Source: Azotobacter bryophylli (GTDB taxonomy: Bacteria > Pseudomonadota > Gammaproteobacteria > Pseudomonadales > Pseudomonadaceae). From it: DNA of 64,000 bases. The translations under genes and the position numbers were made by a program. Below, piece after piece: positions 7,999-17,040 of this stretch (its first letter is position 1; each line of letters begins with the position of its first letter). The stretch lies in NCBI RefSeq assembly GCF_042643485.1, contig NZ_JBHRSJ010000012.1:431969-495968 (forward strand), read 5' to 3'. The notes beneath the pieces are model-generated. The model was not told where the DNA came from and searched no databases. It was given only the letters and a program-made list of their open reading frames with translations.

Positions 7999-9089
7999 AA
8001 GCCAACGCTCTGAACTTCTCCGGCGGCCCCGGCGCGCTGCCGGAGTCCGTGCTGGAACAGACCCGCCAGGCCATCGAGGAACTGCCGGAAACCGGCCTCT
8101 CGGTGCTCGGCATGAGCCACCGCTCCGACTGGTTCCGGGCGATCCTGCAGGAGGCCGAGAACAACCTGCGCGCCCTGCTCGGGCTGTCGGACGACTTCGC
8201 CGTCACCTTCCTGCAGGGCGGCAGCAGCCTGCAGTTCGCCATGATCCCGATGAACTTCGCGACCGCCGTCCATGCCAGGCCGGAATACGTGACCTCCGGC
8301 TACTGGAGCGCCAAGGCCACCGCGGAGGCGGCCCGGGTGACGGCCTGCCGGGAGGCCTGGAACGGTCGCGCGGGCGGCTTCCGGCAGCTGCCGGACCTGC
8401 GCGCCCTGGACATCGACCGCACCGCCGCCTACCTGCACTACGTCTCCAACGAGACGGTGGAGGGCCTGCAGTTCCCCCTGTTCGACGAGCCGCCGGCGGT
8501 GCCGCTGATCGCCGACATGTCCTCCGACTTCCTGTCCCGGCCGCTCAACCCCGACGCCTACTCGATGATCTACGCCCATGCCCAGAAGAACCTCGGTCCG
8601 GCCGGGGTGACGGTGGCGATCATCAAGCGCGAGCTGCTCGAGCGGGTTCCGGACGGACTGCCGGTCATCCTCGACCTGCGCACCCACGTCGAGCACGGCT
8701 CGAACTACAACACCCCGCCGGTGTTCGCCATCTACGTGCTGACCCTGATCACCCGCTGGCTGCGCGACGAGATCGGCGGGCTGGCGGCGATGCAGGCGAT
8801 CAACGCGCGCAAGGCGACTCGCCTGTACCAGACCCTGGACGCCCTGGAAGGCGCGGTCAGCCTGCACGCCGACCGCCCCTGGCGCTCGCAGATGAACGTG
8901 GCCTTCGGCTTCGGCGATCCGCGCCTCGACGCGGCCTTCCTCGCCGCGGCGCACGAGCGGGACATGAGCGGCCTGGAAGGACACCGCTCCCTGGGCGGCC
9001 TGCGCGCCTCGCTGTACAACGCCGTCAGCGAGCAGGCCGTGGAACGCCTGAGCGAGGCGCTGACCGACTTCGCCAGGCATCGGGCCTAA
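7995..9089 (+). CDS. SerC-like phosphoserine aminotransferase family protein
   Basis: A 364-residue fold-type I aminotransferase very close in length and layout to SerC (362 residues in E. coli). LNFSGGPGALP at the N-terminus, GMSHRSDWF, PLP-contacting FLQGGSSLQF, PLP Lys in YAHAQKNLGPAGVTV, NTPPVFAIY, and the substrate-phosphate segment LEGHRSLGGLRASLYNA are all present, so catalysis looks intact. Known SerC converts 3-phosphohydroxypyruvate and glutamate to phosphoserine. It is not in the usual gyrA-serC-pheA neighbourhood but translationally coupled to an ATP-grasp gene, so it may be a second, pathway-specific copy. Whether a canonical serC exists elsewhere cannot be seen here. Confidence 0.85.
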   Translation: MKANALNFSGGPGALPESVLEQTRQAIEELPETGLSVLGMSHRSDWFRAILQEAENNLRALLGLSDDFAVTFLQGGSSLQFAMIPMNFATAVHARPEYVTSGYWSAKATAEAARVTACREAWNGRAGGFRQLPDLRALDIDRTAAYLHYVSNETVEGLQFPLFDEPPAVPLIADMSSDFLSRPLNPDAYSMIYAHAQKNLGPAGVTVAIIKRELLERVPDGLPVILDLRTHVEHGSNYNTPPVFAIYVLTLITRWLRDEIGGLAAMQAINARKATRLYQTLDALEGAVSLHADRPWRSQMNVAFGFGDPRLDAAFLAAAHERDMSGLEGHRSLGGLRASLYNAVSEQAVERLSEALTDFARHRA

Positions 9090-10027
9090 CCGAGCCGCTC
9101 GCGGAGAAAATCGAAATAGCGCTGGCGCTGCGCCGCACGCTCATTGGCCAGGTGATGGCGCGCCTCCGGCAGCAGCAACAGCGGCGGGTCGCGGAACTTG
9201 GCCCGCAGCACTTCGAGGTTGTGCCGCCAGTCGACCGTGAGGTCGGCGCCGCCCTGCACGATCAGCGGGCTGCGGCCGCTGCGCGGCGCCGACTCGATCC
9301 GCGGAATCCAGCGCGCCAGGGCGCCGACCCAGGCGGTGGGCAGGATGCGCGGCTGCAGGGGATCGCGGTTCTGGATGAAATCGAGAAACTCGATATCGGT
9401 GGTGTTGGCGGTGAAACGCCGCGGGATCGACTCGACGAACGGCCGCAGCAGCCGGTAGCCAGCTTTCGACAGCGACCAGCCGCGCGGCCGCACCAGCGGC
9501 GCGAAGAGGATGGTCTCGCCCAGATCCGGGCGCGGCGCGCCGGTCAGCAGGTGATCGAGCAGGATGGCGCCGCCGGTGCTCTGCCCGAACAGGTGCCAGG
9601 GCTTGGGCAGATCGAGGGCGGCGGCCTCCGCCAGCAGCCCCTGGAACACCGCCTGGTACTCGGCGAAGTCCCCGATGCTGGCCCGCGAACCGCTGGACAG
9701 GCCGTGCCCCGGTAGGTCGCAGGCGAGCACGGCGAAGCCCATGCCCAGCGCCCAATCGAGCACGTGGCGGTACAGCCCCATGTGATCGTAGTAGCCGTGC
9801 ATCAACAGCAGCGTGGCGCGCGGCCGCGGCGGCCACCAGACCTGGGCGACGATCCGGTAGCCGGCGACCTCGAAGCAGCCGAGACGGCTCTGCACCTGCG
9901 GCCGCTGCCGGCCCAGGTCGAGCCCGTAGAAGCGGCGGTAGGCCGTGGCCTGCGGCAGCTCGTCGCCGCCCATGGCCAGGGGCCGCAGGAGCGGGCGCAG
10001 CAGGTCGGGCTGGAAGGGCTCGGTCAT
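9086..10027 (-). CDS. Alpha/beta hydrolase (serine aminopeptidase S33 / monoacylglycerol lipase type)
   Basis: A 313-residue hydrolase. Motifs: LLLMHGYYDHMGLY (oxyanion region), CDLPGHGLSSG, nucleophile elbow FGQSTGGAI (GxSxG, about residue 140), Asp in VQGGADLTVD, and catalytic His in EARHHLANE near the C-terminus. No signal peptide is visible, so it is cytosolic. It resembles the hydrolase_4 group that includes lysophospholipases and monoacylglycerol lipases. Its stop codon overlaps the SerC-like stop on the opposite strand (CTAA at 9086-9089). The start is the ATG at 10027; the open frame extends far upstream, but that part is the antisense of another gene. Confidence 0.86.
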   Translation of the reverse strand: MTEPFQPDLLRPLLRPLAMGGDELPQATAYRRFYGLDLGRQRPQVQSRLGCFEVAGYRIVAQVWWPPRPRATLLLMHGYYDHMGLYRHVLDWALGMGFAVLACDLPGHGLSSGSRASIGDFAEYQAVFQGLLAEAAALDLPKPWHLFGQSTGGAILLDHLLTGAPRPDLGETILFAPLVRPRGWSLSKAGYRLLRPFVESIPRRFTANTTDIEFLDFIQNRDPLQPRILPTAWVGALARWIPRIESAPRSGRSPLIVQGGADLTVDWRHNLEVLRAKFRDPPLLLLPEARHHLANERAAQRQRYFDFLRERLG

Positions 10028-10116
10028 GGGCGGCTCGCGCTGGCAGACGTGACGTCGCCCGATATTCAGTCGGACCGCGCGGCGTGGCAAGCTATGTCCC
10101 CACCCGCCATGACGCC

Positions 10117-10677
10117 ATGCCCATCTTGAAGCGCAAGACTCTGCTCGCCGGCCTGCTCGGCCTTCTCTGCCTGGCCGCGCTGGTCGCCACCTACGACTGG
10201 TACCGGAACCGTTACATCCGCACCGTGGTGTTCGCCGGCGAGGAGCTGCGCCTGCCCCTCGAGCTGGCCGGCCCCGGCCCGGTCCGCCTGGTGCACTTCT
10301 GGGACCCGGCCTGCCCGTGCAACGTCGGCAACCAGCAGCATCTGGCCGAGCTGATCGAACGCTACGCCTCCCGCGGCGTGACCTTCCATTCGGTGCAGAA
10401 ACCGGGCAGCCGGGGGCACCTGCCGCCGTCCCTGGCTGCGCTCCGGCCGCTGGCGGCGATTCCCGGCAGCGAGGCACTGCCGGCCAGCCCGGCGGTGGCC
10501 ATCTGGGATCGCCAGGGTCGCCTCGCCTATTTCGGCCCGTACAGCGAAGGCGCGGTGTGCAGCGCCAGCAACAGCTTCGTCGAGCCCATCCTCGAGGCCC
10601 TGCTCCAGGACCGCCCGGTGCGGGCCGCCGGAACCCTGGCCCGGGCCTGCTTCTGCGACTGGCAGGAGAAACCCTAG
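10117..10677 (+). CDS. Membrane-anchored thioredoxin-like protein (DUF6436 type)
   Basis: A 186-residue protein with a positively charged start and one transmembrane helix (LLAGLLGLLCLAALVATY), then a periplasmic thioredoxin-like fold: VRLVHFWDPACPCNVGNQQHL holds a CPC motif where TlpA-like reductases have CxxC. Two more Cys residues lie in GAVCSASN and ARACFCDWQ. A redox function in the periplasm is inferred. The ATG at 10117 is chosen because the charged MPILKRK precedes the helix; another in-frame ATG lies at 10084. Its stop overlaps that of the convergent SDR gene. Confidence 0.72.
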   Translation: MPILKRKTLLAGLLGLLCLAALVATYDWYRNRYIRTVVFAGEELRLPLELAGPGPVRLVHFWDPACPCNVGNQQHLAELIERYASRGVTFHSVQKPGSRGHLPPSLAALRPLAAIPGSEALPASPAVAIWDRQGRLAYFGPYSEGAVCSASNSFVEPILEALLQDRPVRAAGTLARACFCDWQEKP

Positions 10678-11546
10678 GGGCGAGTCCGCTCTTCCCCGAG
10701 CAGCGCCGCATAGCCCTTGCGATAGCTGGGGTAGACCGGCGCCCAGCCCAGGGCCCGGGCCCGGGCGTTGCTGCAGCGTTTGCTGCCGGCGCGGCGGCTG
10801 AAGGCTTCCGCCGCCTCCGTGTTCACGCCCAGCCGTTCGCGCAGCCAGTCGACCACTTCGTGCAGCGGCGCCGGCTCGTCGTCGACGCCCAGGTAGCAGT
10901 CGTCGAGCCGCTCGCCGCGGGCGTCGGCCCGGAGCAGGAAGGCCAGGAGGCCGGCGGCATCGTCCCGGTGGATGCGGTTGCCGTACGCCGACGGCTCGCC
11001 CGGCACCCGGCAGCCCCGGCGCACCTGGTTCAGCAGCCACTCCCGCCCCGGCCCGTAGATCCCGGACAGGCGCACCGCGCTGGCCGGCACGTCGCTGTCC
11101 AGCGCCAGTCGCTCGGCCTCCAGCAGGACCCGCCCGGAGAAGCCGGCCGGCTCGGTGGGCGAACGCTCGTCGATCCATTCGCCCTGCTTCTGGCCGTAGA
11201 CCCCGGTGCTGGAGACGAACAGCAGACGCCGCGGCCGCTGGCCGTGCTGCCCCAGCCAGCCGAGCACGTGGCGCAGGCCGTCCAGGTAGGCGGCGCGGTA
11301 GCCGGCCTCGTCGTGCTGGCTCGGAGTCGCGCAGTAGACCAGGTAGTCGATCGCGCCGGCCGGCCAGTCCGGCGGGCATTGCGGCGCCTCCAGGTCGCCG
11401 GCGACCGGCCGGATCGACGGCGGCAGCGCCGCCACCCGGCGGCGCAATCCGTACACGCGCCAGCCGGCGGCGGCCAGCTGTTCGCCGAGTCGGCTGCCGA
11501 CGTCGCCGCAGCCGGCGATCAACAGGGAAGGCTGGGTTGATGGCAT
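10674..11546 (-). CDS. NAD(P)-dependent epimerase/dehydratase-like SDR protein (YeeZ-like)
   Basis: A 290-residue extended-SDR fold protein. The nucleotide-binding motif is LLIAGCGDVGSRLG at residues 8-20, followed by VAGDLEAP and LVYCATPSQ. The active-site strand reads LLFVSSTGVYGQKQGEW, so Ser and Tyr are present but the usual Lys four residues after Tyr is not. The later RLSGIYGPGR and NRIHRDDAAG segments fit YeeZ-type epimerase-like proteins. The reaction is unknown. It is divergent from oxyR with a 92-base spacer. Confidence 0.8.
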   Translation of the reverse strand: MPSTQPSLLIAGCGDVGSRLGEQLAAAGWRVYGLRRRVAALPPSIRPVAGDLEAPQCPPDWPAGAIDYLVYCATPSQHDEAGYRAAYLDGLRHVLGWLGQHGQRPRRLLFVSSTGVYGQKQGEWIDERSPTEPAGFSGRVLLEAERLALDSDVPASAVRLSGIYGPGREWLLNQVRRGCRVPGEPSAYGNRIHRDDAAGLLAFLLRADARGERLDDCYLGVDDEPAPLHEVVDWLRERLGVNTEAAEAFSRRAGSKRCSNARARALGWAPVYPSYRKGYAALLGEERTRP

Positions 11547-11638
11547 ATGGGCCCCTCTGCAAAGGCTTGCTTTTTCAGTATGGTTGGTTCGGTGCCGAGC
11601 AAAGGCTATGCTTGACGGCAGCCTGATGGAAATACGCT

Positions 11639-12580
11639 ATGACCCTGACCGAACTGCGCTACATCGTCACCCTCGCCCAGGAGCAGCACTTCGGGCGCGC
11701 CGCCGAGCGCTGCCATGTCAGCCAGCCGACCCTGTCGGTGGGCGTGAAGAAGCTCGAGGACGAGCTCGGCGTGCTGATCTTCGAACGCAGCAAGACCGCG
11801 GTGCGCCTGACGCCGGTCGGCGAGGGCATCGTCACCCAGGCGCAGAAGGTGCTCGAGCAGGCGCAGAGCATCCGCGAACTGGCCCAGGCCGGCAAGAACC
11901 AACTGGCCGCGCCGCTCAAGGTCGGCGCCATCTACACCATCGGCCCCTACCTGTTCCCGCACCTGATCCCGCAGCTGCACCGGGTCGCGCCGCAGATGCC
12001 GCTGTACATCGAGGAGAACTTCACCCACGTGCTGCGCGACAAGCTGCGCACCGGCGAGCTCGACGCGATCATCGTCGCCCTGCCCTTCAACGAGGCGGAC
12101 GTGCTGACCAAGCCGCTCTACGACGAGCCCTTCTATGCCCTGCTGCCGGCCGACCACCCGTGGACCAGGCTCGAGAGCATCGACACCGAGATGCTCAACG
12201 ACAAGAGCCTGCTGCTGCTCGGCGAAGGCCACTGCTTCCGCGACCAGGTGCTGGAAGCCTGCCCGACCCTGCGCAAGAGCGACGAGGCGCACCGCTACAC
12301 CACGGTGGAGTCCAGCTCCCTGGAGACCATCCGCCACATGGTCGCCTCCGGCCTCGGCATCTCGGTGCTGCCGTTCACCGCGGTGGACAGCCACCACTAC
12401 GCGCCCGGCGTGATCGAGGTCCGCCCGCTGACCGCGCCGGCGCCGTACCGCACCGTGGCCATCGCCTGGCGCGCCAGCTTCCCGCGGCCCAAGGCCATTG
12501 AGCTGCTGGCCGACTCCATCCGCCTGTGCTCGGTGGCCCAGCCGCCGGCCGCGACCACTAAGGCCAAGCAGACGGCATGA
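11639..12580 (+). CDS. oxyR: LysR-type peroxide sensor OxyR
   Basis: A 313-residue LysR-family regulator. The N-terminal winged helix (TELRYIVTLAQEQHFGRAAERCHVSQPTLS) is characteristic, and the redox switch is visible as GEGHCFRDQVLEACP, the two Cys residues that form a disulfide on exposure to hydrogen peroxide. It is expected to activate catalase, alkyl hydroperoxide reductase and related genes. It overlaps recG by four bases (ATGA), the oxyR-recG arrangement known from Pseudomonas, so oxidative-stress regulation and a repair helicase share a transcript. Confidence 0.96.
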   Translation: MTLTELRYIVTLAQEQHFGRAAERCHVSQPTLSVGVKKLEDELGVLIFERSKTAVRLTPVGEGIVTQAQKVLEQAQSIRELAQAGKNQLAAPLKVGAIYTIGPYLFPHLIPQLHRVAPQMPLYIEENFTHVLRDKLRTGELDAIIVALPFNEADVLTKPLYDEPFYALLPADHPWTRLESIDTEMLNDKSLLLLGEGHCFRDQVLEACPTLRKSDEAHRYTTVESSSLETIRHMVASGLGISVLPFTAVDSHHYAPGVIEVRPLTAPAPYRTVAIAWRASFPRPKAIELLADSIRLCSVAQPPAATTKAKQTA

Positions 12581-14652
12581 CCGAGCTGGCGGCGGTTCCG
12601 GTGACCGCCCTCAAGGGCGTGGGCGCCGCGTTGGCGGAAAAGCTCGCCAGGGTCGGCCTGGAGAACCTGCAGGACGTCCTCTTCCATCTGCCGCTGCGCT
12701 ACCAGGACCGCACCCGGATCACCCCGATCGGCGCCCTGCGCCCCGGCCAGGACGCGGTGGTCGAGGGCGTGGTGACCGGCGCCGACGTGGTCATGGGCCG
12801 CCGTCGCAGCCTGCTGGTGCGCCTGCAGGACGACAGCGGCACCCTCAGCCTGCGCTTCTTCCATTTCAGCCAGGCGCAGAAGGAAGGACTCAAGCGCGGC
12901 ACGCCGCTGCGCTGCTACGGCGAGGTCCGCCCCGGGGCCACCGGCCTGGAGATCTACCACCCGGAATACCGCGCCCTGACCGGCAACGAGCTGCCGCCGG
13001 TGGAACAGACCCTGACGCCCATCTACCCGTCCACCGAGGGCCTGACCCAGCAGCGCCTGCGCAGCCTGACCGGACAGGCGCTGGCCCGCCTCGGCCCGCA
13101 GAGTCTGCCCGACTGGCTGCCGCCGGAACTGGCCCGCGAGCACCGCCTCGGCCCGCTGGACGAAGCCATCCGCTACCTGCACCGGCCGCCGCCGGACGCC
13201 GATCTGGAGGAGCTCGCCGAAGGCCGGCACTGGGCCCAGCACCGCCTGGCCTTCGAGGAACTGCTGACCCACCAGCTGTCCCTGCAGCGCCTGCGCGAGC
13301 AGGTGCGCGCCCAGCAGGCCCCGCCGCTGCCGAAGGCCCTGCGCCTGCCGAAGCTGTTCCTGGAGAATCTCGGCTTCGCCCCCACCGGCGCCCAGCAGCG
13401 CGTCGGCGCCGAGATCGCCTACGACCTCAGCCAGAGCGAGCCCATGCTGCGCCTGGTGCAGGGCGACGTCGGCGCCGGCAAGACGGTGGTCGCCGCGCTG
13501 GCCGCGCTACAGGCCCTGGAGGCCGGCTATCAGGTAGCGCTGATGGCGCCCACCGAGATCCTCGCCGAGCAGCATTTCTTCAACTTCAGCCGCTGGCTGG
13601 AGCCGCTCGGCATCGACATCGCCTGGCTGGCCGGCAAGCTCAAGGGCAAGGCCCGCAGCGCCGCCCTGGAGAAGATCGCCGCCGGCTGCCCGATGGTGGT
13701 CGGCACCCATGCGCTGTTCCAGGACGAGGTGCTGTTCCGCAACCTGGCCCTGGTGATCATCGACGAGCAGCACCGCTTCGGCGTGCAGCAGCGTCTGGCC
13801 CTGCGCCAGAAGGGCGTCGCCGGGCGGCTCTGCCCGCACCAGCTGATCATGACCGCCACGCCGATCCCGCGCACCCTGGCGATGAGCGCCTACGCCGACC
13901 TGGACACCTCGATCCTCGACGAACTGCCGCCCGGCCGTACGCCGGTGAACACCCTGGTGATCGCCGACAGCCGGCGCCCGGAAGTGATCGAACGGGTGCG
14001 CGCCGCCTGCGCCGAAGGCCGCCAGGCCTACTGGGTCTGCACCCTGATCGAGGAATCCGAGGAGCTGACCTGCCAGGCAGCGGAAACCACTTACGAGGAG
14101 CTATCGGCCGCGCTCGGCGAGCTTAGGGTCGGGCTGATCCACGGCCGCATGAAGGCAGCGGAGAAGGCCGCGGTGATGGACGAATTCAAGCAGGGCCGCC
14201 TGCAGCTGCTGGTCGCCACCACGGTGATCGAGGTGGGCGTCGACGTGCCCAACGCCAGCCTGATGATCATCGAGAACCCGGAGCGCCTGGGCCTCGCCCA
14301 GCTGCACCAGCTGCGCGGCCGGGTCGGCCGGGGCAGTGCGGTCAGCCACTGCGTGCTGCTCTATCACGCGCCGCTGTCGCAGATCGGTCGCGAACGTCTG
14401 GCGATCATGCGCGAGACCAACGACGGCTTCGTCATCGCCGAGAAGGATCTGGAGCTGCGCGGCCCCGGCGAGATGCTCGGCACCCGCCAGACCGGCCTGC
14501 TGCAGTTCAAGGTGGCCGACCTGATGCGCGACGCCGACCTATTGCCGGCGGTGCGCGAGGCGGCTCAGGAGCTGCTAGCACGCTGGCCACAGCATGTCAG
14601 TCCGCTGCTGGAACGCTGGCTGCGTCATGGCCAGCAGTACGGCCAGGTTTGA
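12577..14652 (+). CDS. recG: ATP-dependent DNA helicase RecG
   Basis: A 691-residue helicase, the family's normal length (693 in E. coli). It rescues stalled replication forks and branch-migrates recombination intermediates. The N-terminal wedge/OB-fold domain (LPLRYQDRTRITPIGAL, about residues 30-160) is followed by SF2 motifs: Walker A QGDVGAGKTVVA, DEQHRFGVQQR (motif II), MTATPIPRTLAMS (motif III), VATTVIEVGVDVPNA, and QLRGRVGRG (motif VI). The C-terminal LLQFKVADLMRDADLL is typical. It is translationally coupled to oxyR. Confidence 0.97.
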   Translation: MTELAAVPVTALKGVGAALAEKLARVGLENLQDVLFHLPLRYQDRTRITPIGALRPGQDAVVEGVVTGADVVMGRRRSLLVRLQDDSGTLSLRFFHFSQAQKEGLKRGTPLRCYGEVRPGATGLEIYHPEYRALTGNELPPVEQTLTPIYPSTEGLTQQRLRSLTGQALARLGPQSLPDWLPPELAREHRLGPLDEAIRYLHRPPPDADLEELAEGRHWAQHRLAFEELLTHQLSLQRLREQVRAQQAPPLPKALRLPKLFLENLGFAPTGAQQRVGAEIAYDLSQSEPMLRLVQGDVGAGKTVVAALAALQALEAGYQVALMAPTEILAEQHFFNFSRWLEPLGIDIAWLAGKLKGKARSAALEKIAAGCPMVVGTHALFQDEVLFRNLALVIIDEQHRFGVQQRLALRQKGVAGRLCPHQLIMTATPIPRTLAMSAYADLDTSILDELPPGRTPVNTLVIADSRRPEVIERVRAACAEGRQAYWVCTLIEESEELTCQAAETTYEELSAALGELRVGLIHGRMKAAEKAAVMDEFKQGRLQLLVATTVIEVGVDVPNASLMIIENPERLGLAQLHQLRGRVGRGSAVSHCVLLYHAPLSQIGRERLAIMRETNDGFVIAEKDLELRGPGEMLGTRQTGLLQFKVADLMRDADLLPAVREAAQELLARWPQHVSPLLERWLRHGQQYGQV

Positions 14653-14730
14653 AAATATCGCCAACGTCATGAACACAGCCGCAAGGTGGCTTGTTTATAC
14701 TGCAAACTCACTTGATCGGCAGGATGCCTC

Positions 14731-16125
14731 ATGCGCCAAAGTGCCCTTCCCGCCTCCAACCTCCTGCAACCCCGGCTGCCCCAGGTCGTCGAACAACTGC
14801 TGAAGAGACTCGGCATCGCCGCCCGGGTCGTCCACGAAACGCCCGATTCCAGTCAGCCACGGGTGCAGGCGGCGCTGCTGGAGGATGCCGTGGGCACCTT
14901 GCTGGTGCTGTTCCCCCACGACCAGTTGCTGGATCTCAACCGCCTGAAGGCGGTCACCGGCCGCACCCTCGCCGCGGCCGGAGCGGCCCGGCTGCAACAG
15001 TTGATCGGCCCCCAGCGACTGAGCGCCCTCCCCGGCCTGCCGGCGCTGACCGGGGTGCCCTGCCTGTACGACGAGCGCCTGCTGCACGGACAGACCCTGC
15101 TGCTCGACTCCGGCCGGCCGCACGTGCTGCTGGAAATCGACACCGAGACCTACCGCGGCCTGCTGGACCAGGCGAGTGCCGCACGCTTCGGCATCCCGCT
15201 CAGGCGCCTGCGCCTCAATCTCAAGCGTCCGCCGGACGACCCCATGGAGGCCGTGCAGGGCTTCACCGCCCGGCGCATCCGCCAGCGCCTGGAGCGCCGG
15301 GTGGAGATCCCGCCGCTGCAGAAGACCGCGCAGAAGATCCTCGAACTGCGCGAGCACGCCCACCTCTGCGCCGACGACATCACCGATCTGGTCGAGACCG
15401 ACCCGGCGCTGGCCGCCCAGGTGGTCAGCTGGGCCGGTCTGGCCTTCGGCGCCGAGGATCCGGCGCCGCAGCGGATCCTCTCGGTGGAGGACGCCATCGT
15501 GCGGGTGCTGGGCTTCGATCTGGTGCTCAACCTGTCCCTCGGCCTGTCCCGGGACAAGCCCGCGGAATCGCCCGAGCTGCAGGAGATCATGACGCCCTAC
15601 TGGGAGCAGGCCATCTACACGGCCACCCTGATGGAAGGCCTGTGCCGTGCCATCCCCCGCCCGCAGCGGCCGGAGCCGGGCCTGGCCTACCTTGCCGGGC
15701 TGCTGCACAACTTCGGCTACCTGATCCTCGCGCACATCTTTCCGCCCCATTTCCGGCTGCTCAGCCAGCATCTGCAGGTGAACCCGCACGTGCCGCACGG
15801 ACTGGTCGAGCACCATCTGCTCGGCATCACCCGCGAGCAGATCGGCGCCTGGCTGATGGAGCACTGGAAGATGCCGGAGGAATTGGCGGTCGCCCTGCTC
15901 CATCAGGACGCCCCGCAGTACCGGGACCGGCACGCGGTGTACGCCAACCTGATCTACCTGGCGGCCAACCTGCTGCGCAACCGCGGCATCGGCAGCGGTC
16001 CGCAGGAGGCCATTCCGCAGGCGCTGCTCGAGCGCCTGGAGCTTTCCAGGGCCAAGGCCGAGGAAGCGCTGGACCGGGTGCTGGCGGCGGAAACCGCGTT
16101 GCGCATGCTGCTGGCGCAGCCCTGA
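14731..16125 (+). CDS. YbaK-like / HDOD domain signalling protein
   Basis: A 464-residue cytosolic protein with two parts. Residues about 15-150 resemble a YbaK/ProX-type deacylase-like domain. Residues about 190-400 form an HDOD domain (EIPPLQKTAQKILELR, DITDLVETDPALAAQVVSWA, YLAGLLHNFGYLILAHIFP), a non-enzymatic HD-fold relative found in signalling and motility proteins. The same combination lies near recG in Pseudomonas. No catalytic HD pair is evident. The role is unknown; regulatory output is inferred. Confidence 0.82.
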   Translation: MRQSALPASNLLQPRLPQVVEQLLKRLGIAARVVHETPDSSQPRVQAALLEDAVGTLLVLFPHDQLLDLNRLKAVTGRTLAAAGAARLQQLIGPQRLSALPGLPALTGVPCLYDERLLHGQTLLLDSGRPHVLLEIDTETYRGLLDQASAARFGIPLRRLRLNLKRPPDDPMEAVQGFTARRIRQRLERRVEIPPLQKTAQKILELREHAHLCADDITDLVETDPALAAQVVSWAGLAFGAEDPAPQRILSVEDAIVRVLGFDLVLNLSLGLSRDKPAESPELQEIMTPYWEQAIYTATLMEGLCRAIPRPQRPEPGLAYLAGLLHNFGYLILAHIFPPHFRLLSQHLQVNPHVPHGLVEHHLLGITREQIGAWLMEHWKMPEELAVALLHQDAPQYRDRHAVYANLIYLAANLLRNRGIGSGPQEAIPQALLERLELSRAKAEEALDRVLAAETALRMLLAQP

Positions 16126-16231
16126 CAGGGGAAGGGGGGCGGGTTGCGCCGCGCCTCCGCGAAAAAAGCGCAGAGAACCGACACGGCTGGAACGCCGCCC
16201 GGCCCCCTCGTCCCGGACGGTGAGGGTCTTC

Positions 16232-16504
16232 TCAGTTCACGGCATCCCGAAGCGATTTGCCCGGCTTGAAGGCGACGGTGTTGCTGGCCCTGATCGTCAC
16301 CGGCTCACCTGTCTGCGGATTCTTTCCGGTGCGGGCGCCACGGTGGCGCTGGATGAAGGTGCCGAAACCGACCAGGGTGACGCTGTCCTTCCGATTCAGT
16401 GCGTTGGTGATCTCATCGAGCATCGCGTTGAGCACGCGACTGGCCTGATCACGGCTGAGCTCGGTCTTTTCTGCAATGGCGGCGGCTAGTTCCGGTTTAC
16501 GCAT
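16232..16504 (-). CDS. HU family DNA-binding protein
   Basis: A 90-residue histone-like protein. MRKPELAAAIAEKTELS, the dimerisation helix DEITNALNRKDSVTLVGFGTF, and the DNA-intercalating arm RTGKNPQTGEPVTIRASNTVAFKPGKSL with its conserved Pro are diagnostic of HU. It bends and compacts DNA and assists replication and recombination. The frame is open upstream, but the ATG at 16504 gives the family's exact length. Pseudomonas carries more than one HU gene, so a subunit letter is not assigned. Confidence 0.93.
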   Translation of the reverse strand: MRKPELAAAIAEKTELSRDQASRVLNAMLDEITNALNRKDSVTLVGFGTFIQRHRGARTGKNPQTGEPVTIRASNTVAFKPGKSLRDAVN

Positions 16505-16725
16505 ACAATGCCTCGTTGACGGTTTGTTGTTGTTGTGTCCGTACGGTTCTGCTCCAGACGCCGCAACGGCTCTACGCTGCGGACGACACAGGCAGGATGG
16601 CATGGCATCCGGTGCCGCGCCAGTTTTCCCCGGAATTCGCCCGCGGCCAACCGACAGGCAGGGTCGGCCAGCCAGACCCGAAGGGCCTGCCGCGGACGAG
16701 AAATGCGAGGAAGGGAGCGACGCGC

Positions 16726-16893
16726 TCAGGCGATCTCGATCATCTCGAAATCCTTCTTGTCGGCGCCGCATACGGGGCATACCCAGTCCGCCGGAACATC
16801 CTCCCAGGCGGTCCCCGGAGCGATGCCCTCTTCCGGCAGCCCGAGGGCTTCGTCGTAGATGAAGCCGCAGACGATGCATTGCCACTTGCGCAT
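16726..16893 (-). CDS. Rubredoxin
   Basis: A 55-residue rubredoxin with both iron knuckles: WQCIVCGFIYDE near the N-terminus and WVCPVCGADKKDFE near the C-terminus, giving the four Cys ligands of a mononuclear iron. The PGTAWEDVPADW aromatic segment is typical of alkane-hydroxylase-associated AlkG2-type rubredoxins in Pseudomonas. It transfers electrons from rubredoxin reductase to an oxygenase or oxidase; neither partner is within this window. It is divergent from ubiC. Confidence 0.95.
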   Translation of the reverse strand: MRKWQCIVCGFIYDEALGLPEEGIAPGTAWEDVPADWVCPVCGADKKDFEMIEIA

Positions 16894-17040
16894 GGTGGTC
16901 TCCCGACAGATCCGGAATGCCTCCACGCTACTGCAAGTCGCCGGCAGCGCCAAGCCGCATCCGGCCGGGCGGCACGGTCGTTGGCAGCGGACTGCGCGTG
17001 CTAGACTCCCTCGATGCCCCAATCCCCCCAGGAATGTCCC

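Noticed and set aside
7083..9089. 668-codon frame fusing upstream sequence to the SerC-like protein
   Set aside because: The part before 7995 is the ATP-grasp gene read out of frame; the ATGA overlap marks the true start.
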